From: PALSA-600 sp963842335
GTDB lineage: Bacteria; Actinomycetota; Thermoleophilia; Gaiellales; Gaiellaceae
Direction of reading: 5' to 3'
Assembly (NCBI GenBank): GCA_963842335.1
Contig: CAWJGF010000004.1
Span: 186,001 to 250,000 of the forward strand
DNA: 64,000 bases
In this document: in pieces, positions 43,621 to 51,060 of the stretch
Numbering within the stretch: position 1 is the first letter of the stretch
Layout of the letters: each line of letters opens with the position of its first letter
Position numbers and translations under genes: made by a program
Notes under the pieces: model-generated
The model's input: the letters and a program-made list of their open reading frames with translations, nothing else
Database searches by the model: none
What the model was told of the DNA's origin: nothing

Positions 43621-44588
43621 CGATCGCCGGCGACGTGAAGGAACGCGGGATCGAGGCGGTTCGCGAGTGGGCTCTGAAGCTCGACGGCGTCGAGCCGGCT
43701 CGCGCCGAGCCGGACGACGAAGGGCTGCCGCGCGACGCGCTCCTCGAGCTCGCCGACCGCGTGCGCCGCTGGCATGCGGTGCAGAGGCCGGCCGACGTGG
43801 TGCTCGAGGTTGAGCCCGGCGTCTCGCTCGAGCGCCGGTGGGTCGCCCTCGACACCGTCGGTGTCTACGTTCCTCGCGGGCTGATCTCGACGCTCGTGAT
43901 GTGTGTGGTGCCCGCGCTCGAGGCCGGCGTGCGCCGGATCGTAGTGTGCACTCCCCCGTCCGGAGCCGGGTTGATCGCCGCTGCCGCGAAGCTCCTCGGT
44001 GTCGATGAGGTCTGGGCCCTCGGCGGGCCACAGGCGATCGCCTGGCTCGCCTACGTCGAGCGGGTCGACAAGATCGTCGGCCCTGGGAACGAGTTCGTGA
44101 ACGACGCCAAGCTCGAGGTCTCCCGTGACGTTGCGATCGACCTGCCCGGCGGGCCGTCGGAGGTGGTCGTGCTCGGTGACGGCGACCCACGACTCGTCGA
44201 GCTCGAGCTTGCGGCACAGCGGGAGCATGGCCACGAGGCGGTCTGCCGGGAAGTCGAGACGCTCGCTGAGGCGGAGGCGATTGCGCCCGAGCACCTCGTG
44301 CTACTCGGCGCCGCAGAGCAGTACGCCGACCAGGTGCGCAACGCCGGATCGGTCTTCGTCGGGCCTTGGTCGCCGGTTCCCGCGGGCGACTACGCGACGG
44401 GCGGGAACCATGTCCTGCCGACCAACGGGTGGGCGCGCTCCGTGGGCGGGCTCGGCCTCGAGACCTTTCTGAAGCCGGTGACCGTGCAGCGGCTGACCGA
44501 GGCCGGACTCGCACGCATTCGCCCAACGGTGGAGGCGCTCGCCGCGGCCGAAGGGATGTCGGCGCACGCCGCGGCGGTCAGGCGATGA
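43617..44588 (+). CDS. hisD: Histidinol dehydrogenase HisD, compact form
   Basis: Oxidises histidinol to histidine, last step of the pathway. It is 323 residues against the usual ~430. Present: VALDTVGVYVPRGLISTLVM, KIVGPGNEFVNDAKLEVSRD, zinc ligands Gln and His in AAQREHGHEAV, catalytic APEHLVLLG, Asp in GDYATGGNHVLPT and the last zinc His in GMSAHAAAV. Missing are roughly 55 residues between AAQREHG and APEHL, and the first ~25 residues. All catalytic residues survive, so it is likely active but compact. GTG start overlapping hisG; stop overlaps the hisC-hisB fusion (ATGA). Confidence 0.92.
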   Translation: MTIAGDVKERGIEAVREWALKLDGVEPARAEPDDEGLPRDALLELADRVRRWHAVQRPADVVLEVEPGVSLERRWVALDTVGVYVPRGLISTLVMCVVPALEAGVRRIVVCTPPSGAGLIAAAAKLLGVDEVWALGGPQAIAWLAYVERVDKIVGPGNEFVNDAKLEVSRDVAIDLPGGPSEVVVLGDGDPRLVELELAAQREHGHEAVCREVETLAEAEAIAPEHLVLLGAAEQYADQVRNAGSVFVGPWSPVPAGDYATGGNHVLPTNGWARSVGGLGLETFLKPVTVQRLTEAGLARIRPTVEALAAAEGMSAHAAAVRR

Positions 44589-46123
44589 GGGCACTCGCGC
44601 CCGACTTTCGGGCCTATACGTGGGCGCTTCCGAGCGATGAGGTGGCCCGCCTCGCCGGGATCGACGCCTCGCAGGTGCTGCGCTTCGACCAGAACACGCC
44701 GTCGCTGCCGCTGCCCTCGACTCGCCCGGGCACGATCGCCGGAGCGCTCGCCCGCATCAGCGGCTACCCGGCCGGCGGCTATCGGACCCTGCGCACCGCG
44801 ATCGCCGCCTACGCCGGCGTCGAGCCGGAGAACGTCGTGCTCGGCGCGGGAGCCGACGACCTCATCCTCCTGTGCGCGCGCGCCTACGCGGGGCCAGGAG
44901 ACTCGATCGCAGTCCCGCCGGCACCGACCTATCCACTGTTCCGGATCGCAGCGGAGCTTGCCGGGGCGCACGTAACAGACTGTTCCGTGCCGAATTTGGC
45001 GCTGACGTTCGCCTGCCGCCCGAACAACCCGACCGGGACGGTCCTGCCTCTTCCCGCACAGCGGCCGCTCGTGGTCGACGAGGCGTACTTCGAGTACAGC
45101 GGCGAGACGGCGCTGCCGCTGCTCGATGACGGCGTGGTCGTCCTGCGCACCTTCTCAAAGGCGTTCGCGCTCGCCGGCGCGCGGATCGGCTACGCGCTCG
45201 CCGCACGCGACACAGCCGATGAGCTGAACGCGCGTCAGGCCCCAGCGCCGGTGTCGTCGCTCTCGGCATCGCTTGCGCTCGCTGCGCTGGCCGCACCGCC
45301 CGACGTTGCGCCGGCACTTGAAGAGCGTGAGCGACTCGCGTCGGGTCTACGTGCGCTCGGCCTCGCGCCGGTCGAGTCGCACGCGAACTTCCTCTACGTG
45401 CCGGTCGCCGACGGCGACGCGCTCGGCGAGATGCTGCTGCGTCAGGGAATCGTCGTGCGCTCGTATCCGGAGGCGATTCGGGTATCGGTCCTCGACGCTG
45501 CCGATGACGACGTGCTCGTCGAGACACTCGCGCGCATCCTCGACCGGCGGTCACCCGTGGCGCCGCGCGGCCGGCGCCGCGCACGCACGCTGCGTGCGAC
45601 GGCCGAGACGCGCCTGGCCATTCGGCTCGCGCTCGACGGCGCAAGCCGTGTGCACGTCCAGACCGGAGCCGGGATTTACGACCACTTCCTCGAGCAACTC
45701 GCGTTCCATGCGGGGTTCGATCTCGTACTGGAAGGCGCCGGCGATCACGAGACAGGCGACCACCACACCGCCGAGGATGCTGCGCTCGCGTTGGGTGAGG
45801 CTCTCGACGCCGCGCTCGGCGATCGTCGGGGCATCGCGCGCTACGGCGATGCGGTCGTGCCGATGGACGATGCACTCGCGCGCGCGGCGGTCGACCTCGG
45901 CGGCCGGGCGCACGCCGAGCTGAAGCTCGAGCACGACCCGGGGATGGCCGCGCACATGCTGGCGAGTCTTGCGCAAGCCGCGCGCGCGTCAATCCACGTC
46001 GAAGCAGCCGGGCGCGACGCCCACCACGTGGCCGAGGCGGCATTCAAGGCGGTCGGCCGTTCGTTGCGCACCGCCGTCGCCTGCGAGGGCACGGGCCTTC
46101 CGTCGACCAAGGGACTGCTGTGA
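44585..46123 (+). CDS. hisC-hisB: Fused histidinol-phosphate aminotransferase and IGP dehydratase (HisC-HisB)
   Basis: One clean reading frame of 512 residues joins two pathway enzymes. Residues ~1-322 are HisC, a fold-I PLP aminotransferase: NVVLGAGADDLILLCARAYA, FACRPNNPTGTVLP, VVDEAYFEYSG (Asp/Tyr) and VLRTFSKAFALAGARIGYAL with the PLP Lys. After a basic linker (VAPRGRRRARTLRAT), residues ~332-512 are the HisB dehydratase: DHFLEQLAFHAGFDLVLEG, DHHTAEDAALALGEALD (metal His cluster), DDALARAAVDLGG, DAHHVAEAAFKAVGRSL and the C-terminal LPSTKGLL. The E. coli HisB fusion uses a phosphatase instead, so this pairing is unusual. No sign of a missed stop or frameshift at the junction. ATGA and GTGA overlaps on both sides. 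Confidence 0.93.
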   Translation: MRALAPDFRAYTWALPSDEVARLAGIDASQVLRFDQNTPSLPLPSTRPGTIAGALARISGYPAGGYRTLRTAIAAYAGVEPENVVLGAGADDLILLCARAYAGPGDSIAVPPAPTYPLFRIAAELAGAHVTDCSVPNLALTFACRPNNPTGTVLPLPAQRPLVVDEAYFEYSGETALPLLDDGVVVLRTFSKAFALAGARIGYALAARDTADELNARQAPAPVSSLSASLALAALAAPPDVAPALEERERLASGLRALGLAPVESHANFLYVPVADGDALGEMLLRQGIVVRSYPEAIRVSVLDAADDDVLVETLARILDRRSPVAPRGRRRARTLRATAETRLAIRLALDGASRVHVQTGAGIYDHFLEQLAFHAGFDLVLEGAGDHETGDHHTAEDAALALGEALDAALGDRRGIARYGDAVVPMDDALARAAVDLGGRAHAELKLEHDPGMAAHMLASLAQAARASIHVEAAGRDAHHVAEAAFKAVGRSLRTAVACEGTGLPSTKGLL

Positions 46124-46674
46124 ACATCGCGATCTGCGAGTACGGCGCGGGCAACGTTCGCTCTGTCGCTCTGGCGTTCCAGCGGCTGGGCGTCGAGCTC
46201 GTGCGGGATGTTCACAGCGCCGATCTGGCGGTGCTTCCCGGGGTCGGGTCGGCACGGACTGCAATGGCCGGCCTGCGCGCGCGCGGGCACGACGAAGCTC
46301 TTCGCACGCGCATGGCCGCGGGGCGGCCCGTGCTCGGCATCTGCCTCGGGCTCCAGCTCGCGCTCGACGAGACCGACGAGGACGGCGGCGTTCCCGGCCT
46401 CGGCCTGGTCGCCGGTCGGGCCGTGCGGCTGCGCGAGGGTCGCGTGCCGCGCATCGGCTGGGCGCGAGTCGGCGATGGGGCTGGCACCGAAGGTGAGGCG
46501 TACTACTTCGCGCACTCCTATGCCGCCGAAACGCCAGCCGCGACGGCGTGGTCGGAGGGCGTCGTCGCCGAGGTGCGGGCCGGCGTGTTCATCGGCTGCC
46601 AGTTCCACCCAGAGAAGAGTGGTGCTGCGGGTGCGCGCTATCTCGAGGAGGTCGTATCCCTCTCCGTCGTCTGA
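46120..46674 (+). CDS. hisH: Imidazole glycerol phosphate synthase glutaminase HisH
   Basis: 184 residues, class I glutamine amidotransferase that hands ammonia to HisF. MNIAICEYGAGNVRSVALAF, oxyanion strand LAVLPGVGSA, nucleophile Cys in VLGICLGLQLALDET, and His/Glu in IGCQFHPEKSG complete the triad. GTG start overlapping the fusion gene stop. The hisF reading begins within its last codons. Length and motifs normal. Confidence 0.95.
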   Translation: MNIAICEYGAGNVRSVALAFQRLGVELVRDVHSADLAVLPGVGSARTAMAGLRARGHDEALRTRMAAGRPVLGICLGLQLALDETDEDGGVPGLGLVAGRAVRLREGRVPRIGWARVGDGAGTEGEAYYFAHSYAAETPAATAWSEGVVAEVRAGVFIGCQFHPEKSGAAGARYLEEVVSLSVV

Positions 46675-47390
46675 TCCCGTGTCTCGACGTCGCCGGCGGA
46701 CGCGTCGTGAAGGGCATTCGCTTCCAGGGCCTGCGCGACGTCGGCGATCCGGTTGCGCTCGGCGAGGCGTACTCGGACGCAGGTGCCGACGAGCTCGTCT
46801 TTCTCGACGTGCAGGCGACGATCGCCGGACGTGCGACGCTCGTCGAGCTCGTCCGCAGCGTGGCGGAGCGGCTCGCGATCCCTTTCACCGTGGGCGGCGG
46901 TGTTCGCTCGTACGCCGACGCCGAGGCACTTCTCGCCGCGGGAGCGGACAAGGTGGGCGTCAACTCCGCTGCGCTCGAGCGGCCCGAGCTGCTGACGGAG
47001 CTCGCGGAACGCCTCGGCTCGCAGGCGGTCGTCGTCGCGATCGACGTCGAGGCGGGTCGCGTCCGCTCGCGCGCCGGCACCACCGAGACCGGCCGAACCG
47101 CCGTCGAGTGGGCCCGCGAGGCCCAGGAGCGCGGTGCCGGGGAAGTGCTGCTGACCTCGATCGACACCGACGGGACGCGTGCCGGCTACGACCTCGAGCT
47201 GACGGCAGCGGTCGCCGAAGCCGTCGACCTTCCCGTGATCGCCTCCGGTGGCGCAGGCAACGCACAGCATGTCGCCGACGCGCTCGGGGTGGCGCAGGCC
47301 GCGCTCCTCGCGTCGATCCTGCACGAGGATCCTGCCCGGCTCGGGTCGCTCCGAGACGAATTGCGCGAGCTCGGAGTCGAGGTCCGGTGA
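46656..47390 (+). CDS. hisF: Imidazole glycerol phosphate synthase cyclase HisF
   Basis: About 244 residues, the barrel that makes IGP and AICAR with HisH. Motifs: RRLIPCLDVAGGRVVKGIRF (catalytic Asp), DELVFLDVQATIAGR, IPFTVGGGVRSYADAEALL, GADKVGVNSAALE, VVVAIDVEAGRVR (second Asp), EVLLTSIDTDGTRAGYDLEL and IASGGAGNAQHVADAL. No ATG, GTG or TTG lies near the expected start. A CTG at 46671 overlaps the hisH stop (CTGA) but would remove the conserved Arg pair before LIPCLD. GAGGAGGT at 46645-46652 points to a start near 46656-46662, so the position given (ATC) is tentative. GTGA overlap with hisIE. Confidence 0.93.
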   Translation: MPLRRLIPCLDVAGGRVVKGIRFQGLRDVGDPVALGEAYSDAGADELVFLDVQATIAGRATLVELVRSVAERLAIPFTVGGGVRSYADAEALLAAGADKVGVNSAALERPELLTELAERLGSQAVVVAIDVEAGRVRSRAGTTETGRTAVEWAREAQERGAGEVLLTSIDTDGTRAGYDLELTAAVAEAVDLPVIASGGAGNAQHVADALGVAQAALLASILHEDPARLGSLRDELRELGVEVR

Positions 47391-47947
47391 CCGGAGAGTT
47401 GCGCCCGGCAGTCGTGCAGGACGCCGTGTCGGGCCGCGTGCTGATGCTCGCCTGGATGGACGACGAGGCCGAGCGGCGTACGCGAGCGAGCGGAGAGGCG
47501 TGGTTCTGGAGCCGCTCGCGAGAGCGGCTCTGGCGCAAGGGTGAGACCTCGGGCAACACGCTCGCCGTGGAGGAGTTGCGAGACGACTGCGACGGCGACG
47601 CGCTGCTCGTCCGCGTGCGACCGACGGGGCCGGCGTGCCATACCGGTTCGCTGTCGTGCTTCGCGCCGGGCCTCTGGCGGACCATCGCCGAGCGCGCCCT
47701 GGAGCGTCCGGCGGGGTCGTACACGACGGAGTTGCTCGAAGCCGGCCTTGGCGCGTGTGCGCGCAAGGTCGGTGAGGAAGCGGTGGAAGTCTCGGTCGCC
47801 GCGCTCGACGAGACCGACGAGCGTGTCGTCGAAGAGGCAGCCGACCTGATCTACCACCTCTACGTGTTGCTCGCGGCGCGGGGCCTCGACATCGCTCAGG
47901 TCGACGCGGTGCTAGCAGCGCGAAGCAACCGGCCCGCCGCTTCGTAG
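47387..47947 (+). CDS. hisIE: Bifunctional HisI-HisE (PR-AMP cyclohydrolase / PR-ATP pyrophosphatase)
   Basis: 186 residues, GTG start overlapping hisF. HisI part (1-~100): VLMLAWMDDEAERRTRASGE, SRSRERLWRKGETSGNTLAV, DDCDGDALLVRVRPTGPACH (zinc/metal Cys and Asp residues) and GSLSCF. HisE part (~105-186): LGACARKVGEEAVEVSVAAL with EE…E metal ligands, then VVEEAADLIYHLYVLLAARG. Together these are steps 2 and 3 of the pathway. The final 36 bases overlap the facing amidase gene. Last gene of the operon. Confidence 0.95.
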   Translation: MTGELRPAVVQDAVSGRVLMLAWMDDEAERRTRASGEAWFWSRSRERLWRKGETSGNTLAVEELRDDCDGDALLVRVRPTGPACHTGSLSCFAPGLWRTIAERALERPAGSYTTELLEAGLGACARKVGEEAVEVSVAALDETDERVVEEAADLIYHLYVLLAARGLDIAQVDAVLAARSNRPAAS

Positions 47948-48592
47948 CACGACCACGTGCTCGGCCCGCGCTCGCGCGGCCAGGCGATCGCGGTACACCT
48001 GCATGTCGGCTCGTGACCAGTCGCTGTGTGTCTGGCAACGCCAGGGGCCATAGAGCTCACGGTGATAGCGGCTCGTGAGGCTCTCGCTGTGGCCGATCAC
48101 GTTCGGAAGCGAGATGTCGTAGCGGTGCATCAGCCAGAGCGTCAGCGCGAGCGACGACGCGAGCTGACGTGGGTTGTCGAGGATCGACGTGTCACTCGTG
48201 CCGACGTGCTCGATGCCGATCGCCGTCCAGTTGAGCCCGACCGTGTGGCGGCAGATGATGCCGAGCGGGACGAGCTGGTAGATCGTCCCATCGCGGTCGA
48301 TCACGAAGTGCGCGCACGTACCCGGGCGCTCACCCAGTTCGGCGTCCGGTGCGTCGGAGGCGAAAGTGTTCCACGCCGACGAGAACGAATTGCTCGCCGT
48401 GTAGTGCTCCACGATCACGTGTGGATTCCGGAGGCGCCAGGTGCTGAGCCCGTAGTGACGCGCCGCGTATGCCGCCGTCTCGGTGCGGCGCTGCGTGCCG
48501 AAGGGAATCGGCTTCTGCACGATCTGCGGCTTCGGAGGTGCGCCCGCAACGCCGAAGAGCGCGAGCGCGAGGCTGCTGACGAGGATCGCCAT
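47912..48592 (-). CDS. Exported N-acetylmuramoyl-L-alanine amidase (PGRP-like)
   Basis: A 226-residue exported peptidoglycan amidase of the Amidase_2/PGRP type. The signal is MAILVSSLALALFGVAGAPP. Zinc ligand His lies in NPHVIVEHYTASNS. AHFVIDRDGTIYQLVPLGII is the typical central strand pair. IGIEHVGTSD and VIGHSESLTSRYHREL carry the other His positions, with the Cys-rich end GPWRCQTHSDWSRADM. It cuts the amide between muramic acid and the peptide. Its C-terminal tail (36 bases) overlaps hisIE in antisense. The ATG has no strong ribosome site. Confidence 0.9.
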   Translation of the reverse strand: MAILVSSLALALFGVAGAPPKPQIVQKPIPFGTQRRTETAAYAARHYGLSTWRLRNPHVIVEHYTASNSFSSAWNTFASDAPDAELGERPGTCAHFVIDRDGTIYQLVPLGIICRHTVGLNWTAIGIEHVGTSDTSILDNPRQLASSLALTLWLMHRYDISLPNVIGHSESLTSRYHRELYGPWRCQTHSDWSRADMQVYRDRLAARARAEHVVVLRSGGPVASRC

Positions 48593-48628
48593 CGCTCACA
48601 CGATGCCATCGCGGCTACGAACACGCAT

Positions 48629-50245
48629 CTACGAGCAGCGGCGCTGTGCCGCGGCTCCGGCCGCGAGCGCACGAGCCGCCGTGAGCGCGAACTGGATCTT
48701 GACGCGGCCGGTCCGCTCGGCGTCCAATCCCAGCATCCCGTCGGCGAGATGGTCGACACAGGCGCCGGTCGCGCGCCAGTAGGGCGAGTAGCGAACTGCG
48801 ACGCGGTAGTTCCCCGCGTGGGGCAGATAGACAGTGATCGCAGAGGCGCCGAATCTGGTCACACGCGCTCCCCGCGCGCCCGTGACGATGCCCCGCGGCT
48901 GAGGCACTGCATAGACCGTTGCATGCGCGGACTGGAGCACCGGCCGGAGCGTGCTGCGCCCGCTCCGCAGGAGGCGCGCCTCGCCACGCGCGCTGTAGTC
49001 GGATGGCGCATCGGTCAGCACCACGTACCGGACGCCGAGAGCGCGCAGCCAAGTGAGGTACGAATGCGCACCGAGCTTGTCGTACAGCAACGCGTTTTGG
49101 GGGAAATCGTCTTGCCGGAACCAGCCGCGCGCGATCGGAATCCCGGCCTGCGGGAGATACACAGCTTCCCAATGGCCGGTCGTGTCGACCGCCTCGACTC
49201 GGTACGACGGGCTCAGGCGCGCCCGTAGGAAGCGCGTGACAGGTTGCCAGTACGCCGCCACGGCCGACGGGTCCGAGGCCTCGTGTGCGTAGCTGAATGC
49301 GAGCGGTGTGATGTTCCACGACGCAGCGAGCGCGAGGGTGATCATGGCCGGCAGCAGCGGCCGCCAGCGGCGCAGGCTGAAAGCAAGCACGGCGATCGGG
49401 AGCGCGACGAAGCGCAGCCGCACGATGTTCTCGCCGATTCCGCTGGGAATGACGAAGAACGTCAAGCAGGCGATTGCATAGACGACGAAGAAGCTGCGTA
49501 GCAATCTCGCCGCCGGCACGCGCCACGTGAACGCGGCGCCGATCGCGCAGAACGCAAGACCCGCTCCGAGCTCTGCGAGCGAAAACGGAAAGCGCCCGCC
49601 GTCCGGGAAGATGCGCCAGAGGACGAGTCCGACGACGGCGAGCCCGAGCACCGTTGCACCGCGGGCGCCGAGACGGGGCCGACCCGATGCGGCTGCTGCG
49701 ACGAGGAGCAACGCGATGAGGCCGAACGCAAGCGGACTCGCCGCGAACGTGAGGGCGAGGAGAATCGCGAAGACGCCTGGGTGACCACGCGCGGCGCGCA
49801 GCGCGAGCAGTCCGATCGCCAGCCCGAGCGCGTAGGGAAACGCGCCGGTCAGCACCGATGCGGCGGCCACGAACGCAAACACCCGAGCGGGCCACGGCCC
49901 GGCGGTCGGCCACTCCGCGTGGACGAGTGACGTGAAGCCGGCGGCCGCGAGCGCGGCAGTCGCGACGGCCAGCAACTTGATGCCGACCACCGCGGCGAGT
50001 GGGTAATAGAGAAGGCTGTAGGTGACGTAGCTGTAGTGGCCCGCGTACCAGTAGTTGCTCCAGAGCGCGAAGCCGTGCTGGATGAACATCGCGCGCTGGT
50101 AGACGTGCGCCGCGAGATCAGCTCCGGGCGGGCCGAGCCAGATGAGCGCTGCGGCGCCGGCCCCTGCGACAAGCGCGCATTGGAAGGGCTCGCTGCGCAA
50201 CCTCAACGCTGGGCGTTTGCTGATCAGACGACGGCCGGTCCGCAT
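48629..50245 (-). CDS. Multi-pass membrane protein, GT-C-like
   Basis: 538 residues with about ten helices in the first 330 residues and a large extracytoplasmic C-terminal part. Early sequence GPPGADLAAHVYQRAMFIQH has the acidic first-loop pattern of GT-C glycosyltransferases and related YfhO-like membrane proteins. Later parts: WSNYWYAGHYSYVTYSLLYY, FAFVAAASVLTGAFPYALGL, VYAIACLTFFVIPSGIGENI, and the soluble end RVEAVDTTGHWEAVYLPQAG and VRYVVLTDAPSDY. It probably transfers or polymerises sugar in the cell envelope. The start ATG lies inside one arm of a perfect 16-bp inverted repeat. It is followed at once by the amidase, so both may serve the wall. Confidence 0.7.
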   Translation of the reverse strand: MRTGRRLISKRPALRLRSEPFQCALVAGAGAAALIWLGPPGADLAAHVYQRAMFIQHGFALWSNYWYAGHYSYVTYSLLYYPLAAVVGIKLLAVATAALAAAGFTSLVHAEWPTAGPWPARVFAFVAAASVLTGAFPYALGLAIGLLALRAARGHPGVFAILLALTFAASPLAFGLIALLLVAAAASGRPRLGARGATVLGLAVVGLVLWRIFPDGGRFPFSLAELGAGLAFCAIGAAFTWRVPAARLLRSFFVVYAIACLTFFVIPSGIGENIVRLRFVALPIAVLAFSLRRWRPLLPAMITLALAASWNITPLAFSYAHEASDPSAVAAYWQPVTRFLRARLSPSYRVEAVDTTGHWEAVYLPQAGIPIARGWFRQDDFPQNALLYDKLGAHSYLTWLRALGVRYVVLTDAPSDYSARGEARLLRSGRSTLRPVLQSAHATVYAVPQPRGIVTGARGARVTRFGASAITVYLPHAGNYRVAVRYSPYWRATGACVDHLADGMLGLDAERTGRVKIQFALTAARALAAGAAAQRRCS

Positions 50246-50298
50246 GTCGCCGCCGTGAGCGGCAGAGAGAGGGAAGGAGCCGTCACGGCGGCGACATG
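50243..50298. promoter_or_regulatory. Perfect 16-bp inverted repeat in divergent promoter region
   Basis: CATGTCGCCGCCGTGA and TCACGGCGGCGACATG, 24 nt apart, between the membrane protein gene and the OmpR-type regulator. One arm contains the start codon of the membrane protein, so an RNA hairpin could hide it. It could equally be a DNA operator for the adjacent response regulator. Confidence 0.65.
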
Positions 50299-50391
50299 GG
50301 CACCGTTCACGGGACGACGATACGAGCGGCAGGCTGAAGATCGCCTGAACGCGTGCGCTGGCCACGCCCGCCCGGCGCTACCCTCGCGTTG

Positions 50392-51060
50392 GTGACCGGT
50401 CTGAAGGTGATGATCGTCGAGGACGATCTCGACCTGCGGGGTGTCCTTCTGCGGGGGCTCGAGGAGGAGGGGTTCACCACGGTCGGAGCAGGTAGCGGCG
50501 CCGAGCTGCTCGAGCGCTTCGGGCCGGAGGCACCCGATCTGCTGATCGTCGACATCGGCCTGCCCGACTCCGACGGTCGCGACATCTGTCAGGCGCTCCG
50601 GGCGCAGGGCAATCAGCTGCCCATCCTCTTCTTGAGCGCTCGTGCCGCGCTCACCGATCGCGTCACCGGTTTCAGCGCGGGAGGCGACGACTATGTCACC
50701 AAGCCTTTCGCGTTCGCCGAGCTCGTTGCGCGGGTGCATGCGCTGTTGCGCCGGGCCGGCGTCGACGGGGTGATGGAGGCGGGATCGCTTCGTCTCGATC
50801 CTGTCGCGCACGTCGCGTCCACGAGCGGCGAGCGCGTCGCGCTGACACCGACCGAGTTCAGACTGCTGGCGAAGCTCGTCGCGGGGAAAGGCGCCGCTGT
50901 GCGGCGGCGCGAGCTCGTCCAGACCGGTTGGCCTCACGGCGCTCGCGTGCGCGACAACACGCTGGATGCCTACGTCGCGCGGCTTCGCCGCAAGCTCGCA
51001 GCACTCCCCGATGCGCCTCACATCACAACCGTGCATGGAGTGGGGTACACACTCGAGTGA
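50392..51060 (+). CDS. OmpR-family response regulator
   Basis: 222 residues from a GTG. Receiver: LKVMIVEDDLDLRGVLLRGL, APDLLIVDIGLPDSDGRDIC (phospho-Asp), PILFLSARAALTDRV, GGDDYVTKPFAFAELVARV (Lys). Winged helix: VALTPTEFRLLAKLVAGKGA, RRRELVQTGW and TLDAYVARLRRKLAALP, ending TVHGVGYTLE. A GTGA overlap joins it to its kinase. The inverted repeat upstream could be its own binding site. Confidence 0.95.
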   Translation: MTGLKVMIVEDDLDLRGVLLRGLEEEGFTTVGAGSGAELLERFGPEAPDLLIVDIGLPDSDGRDICQALRAQGNQLPILFLSARAALTDRVTGFSAGGDDYVTKPFAFAELVARVHALLRRAGVDGVMEAGSLRLDPVAHVASTSGERVALTPTEFRLLAKLVAGKGAAVRRRELVQTGWPHGARVRDNTLDAYVARLRRKLAALPDAPHITTVHGVGYTLE

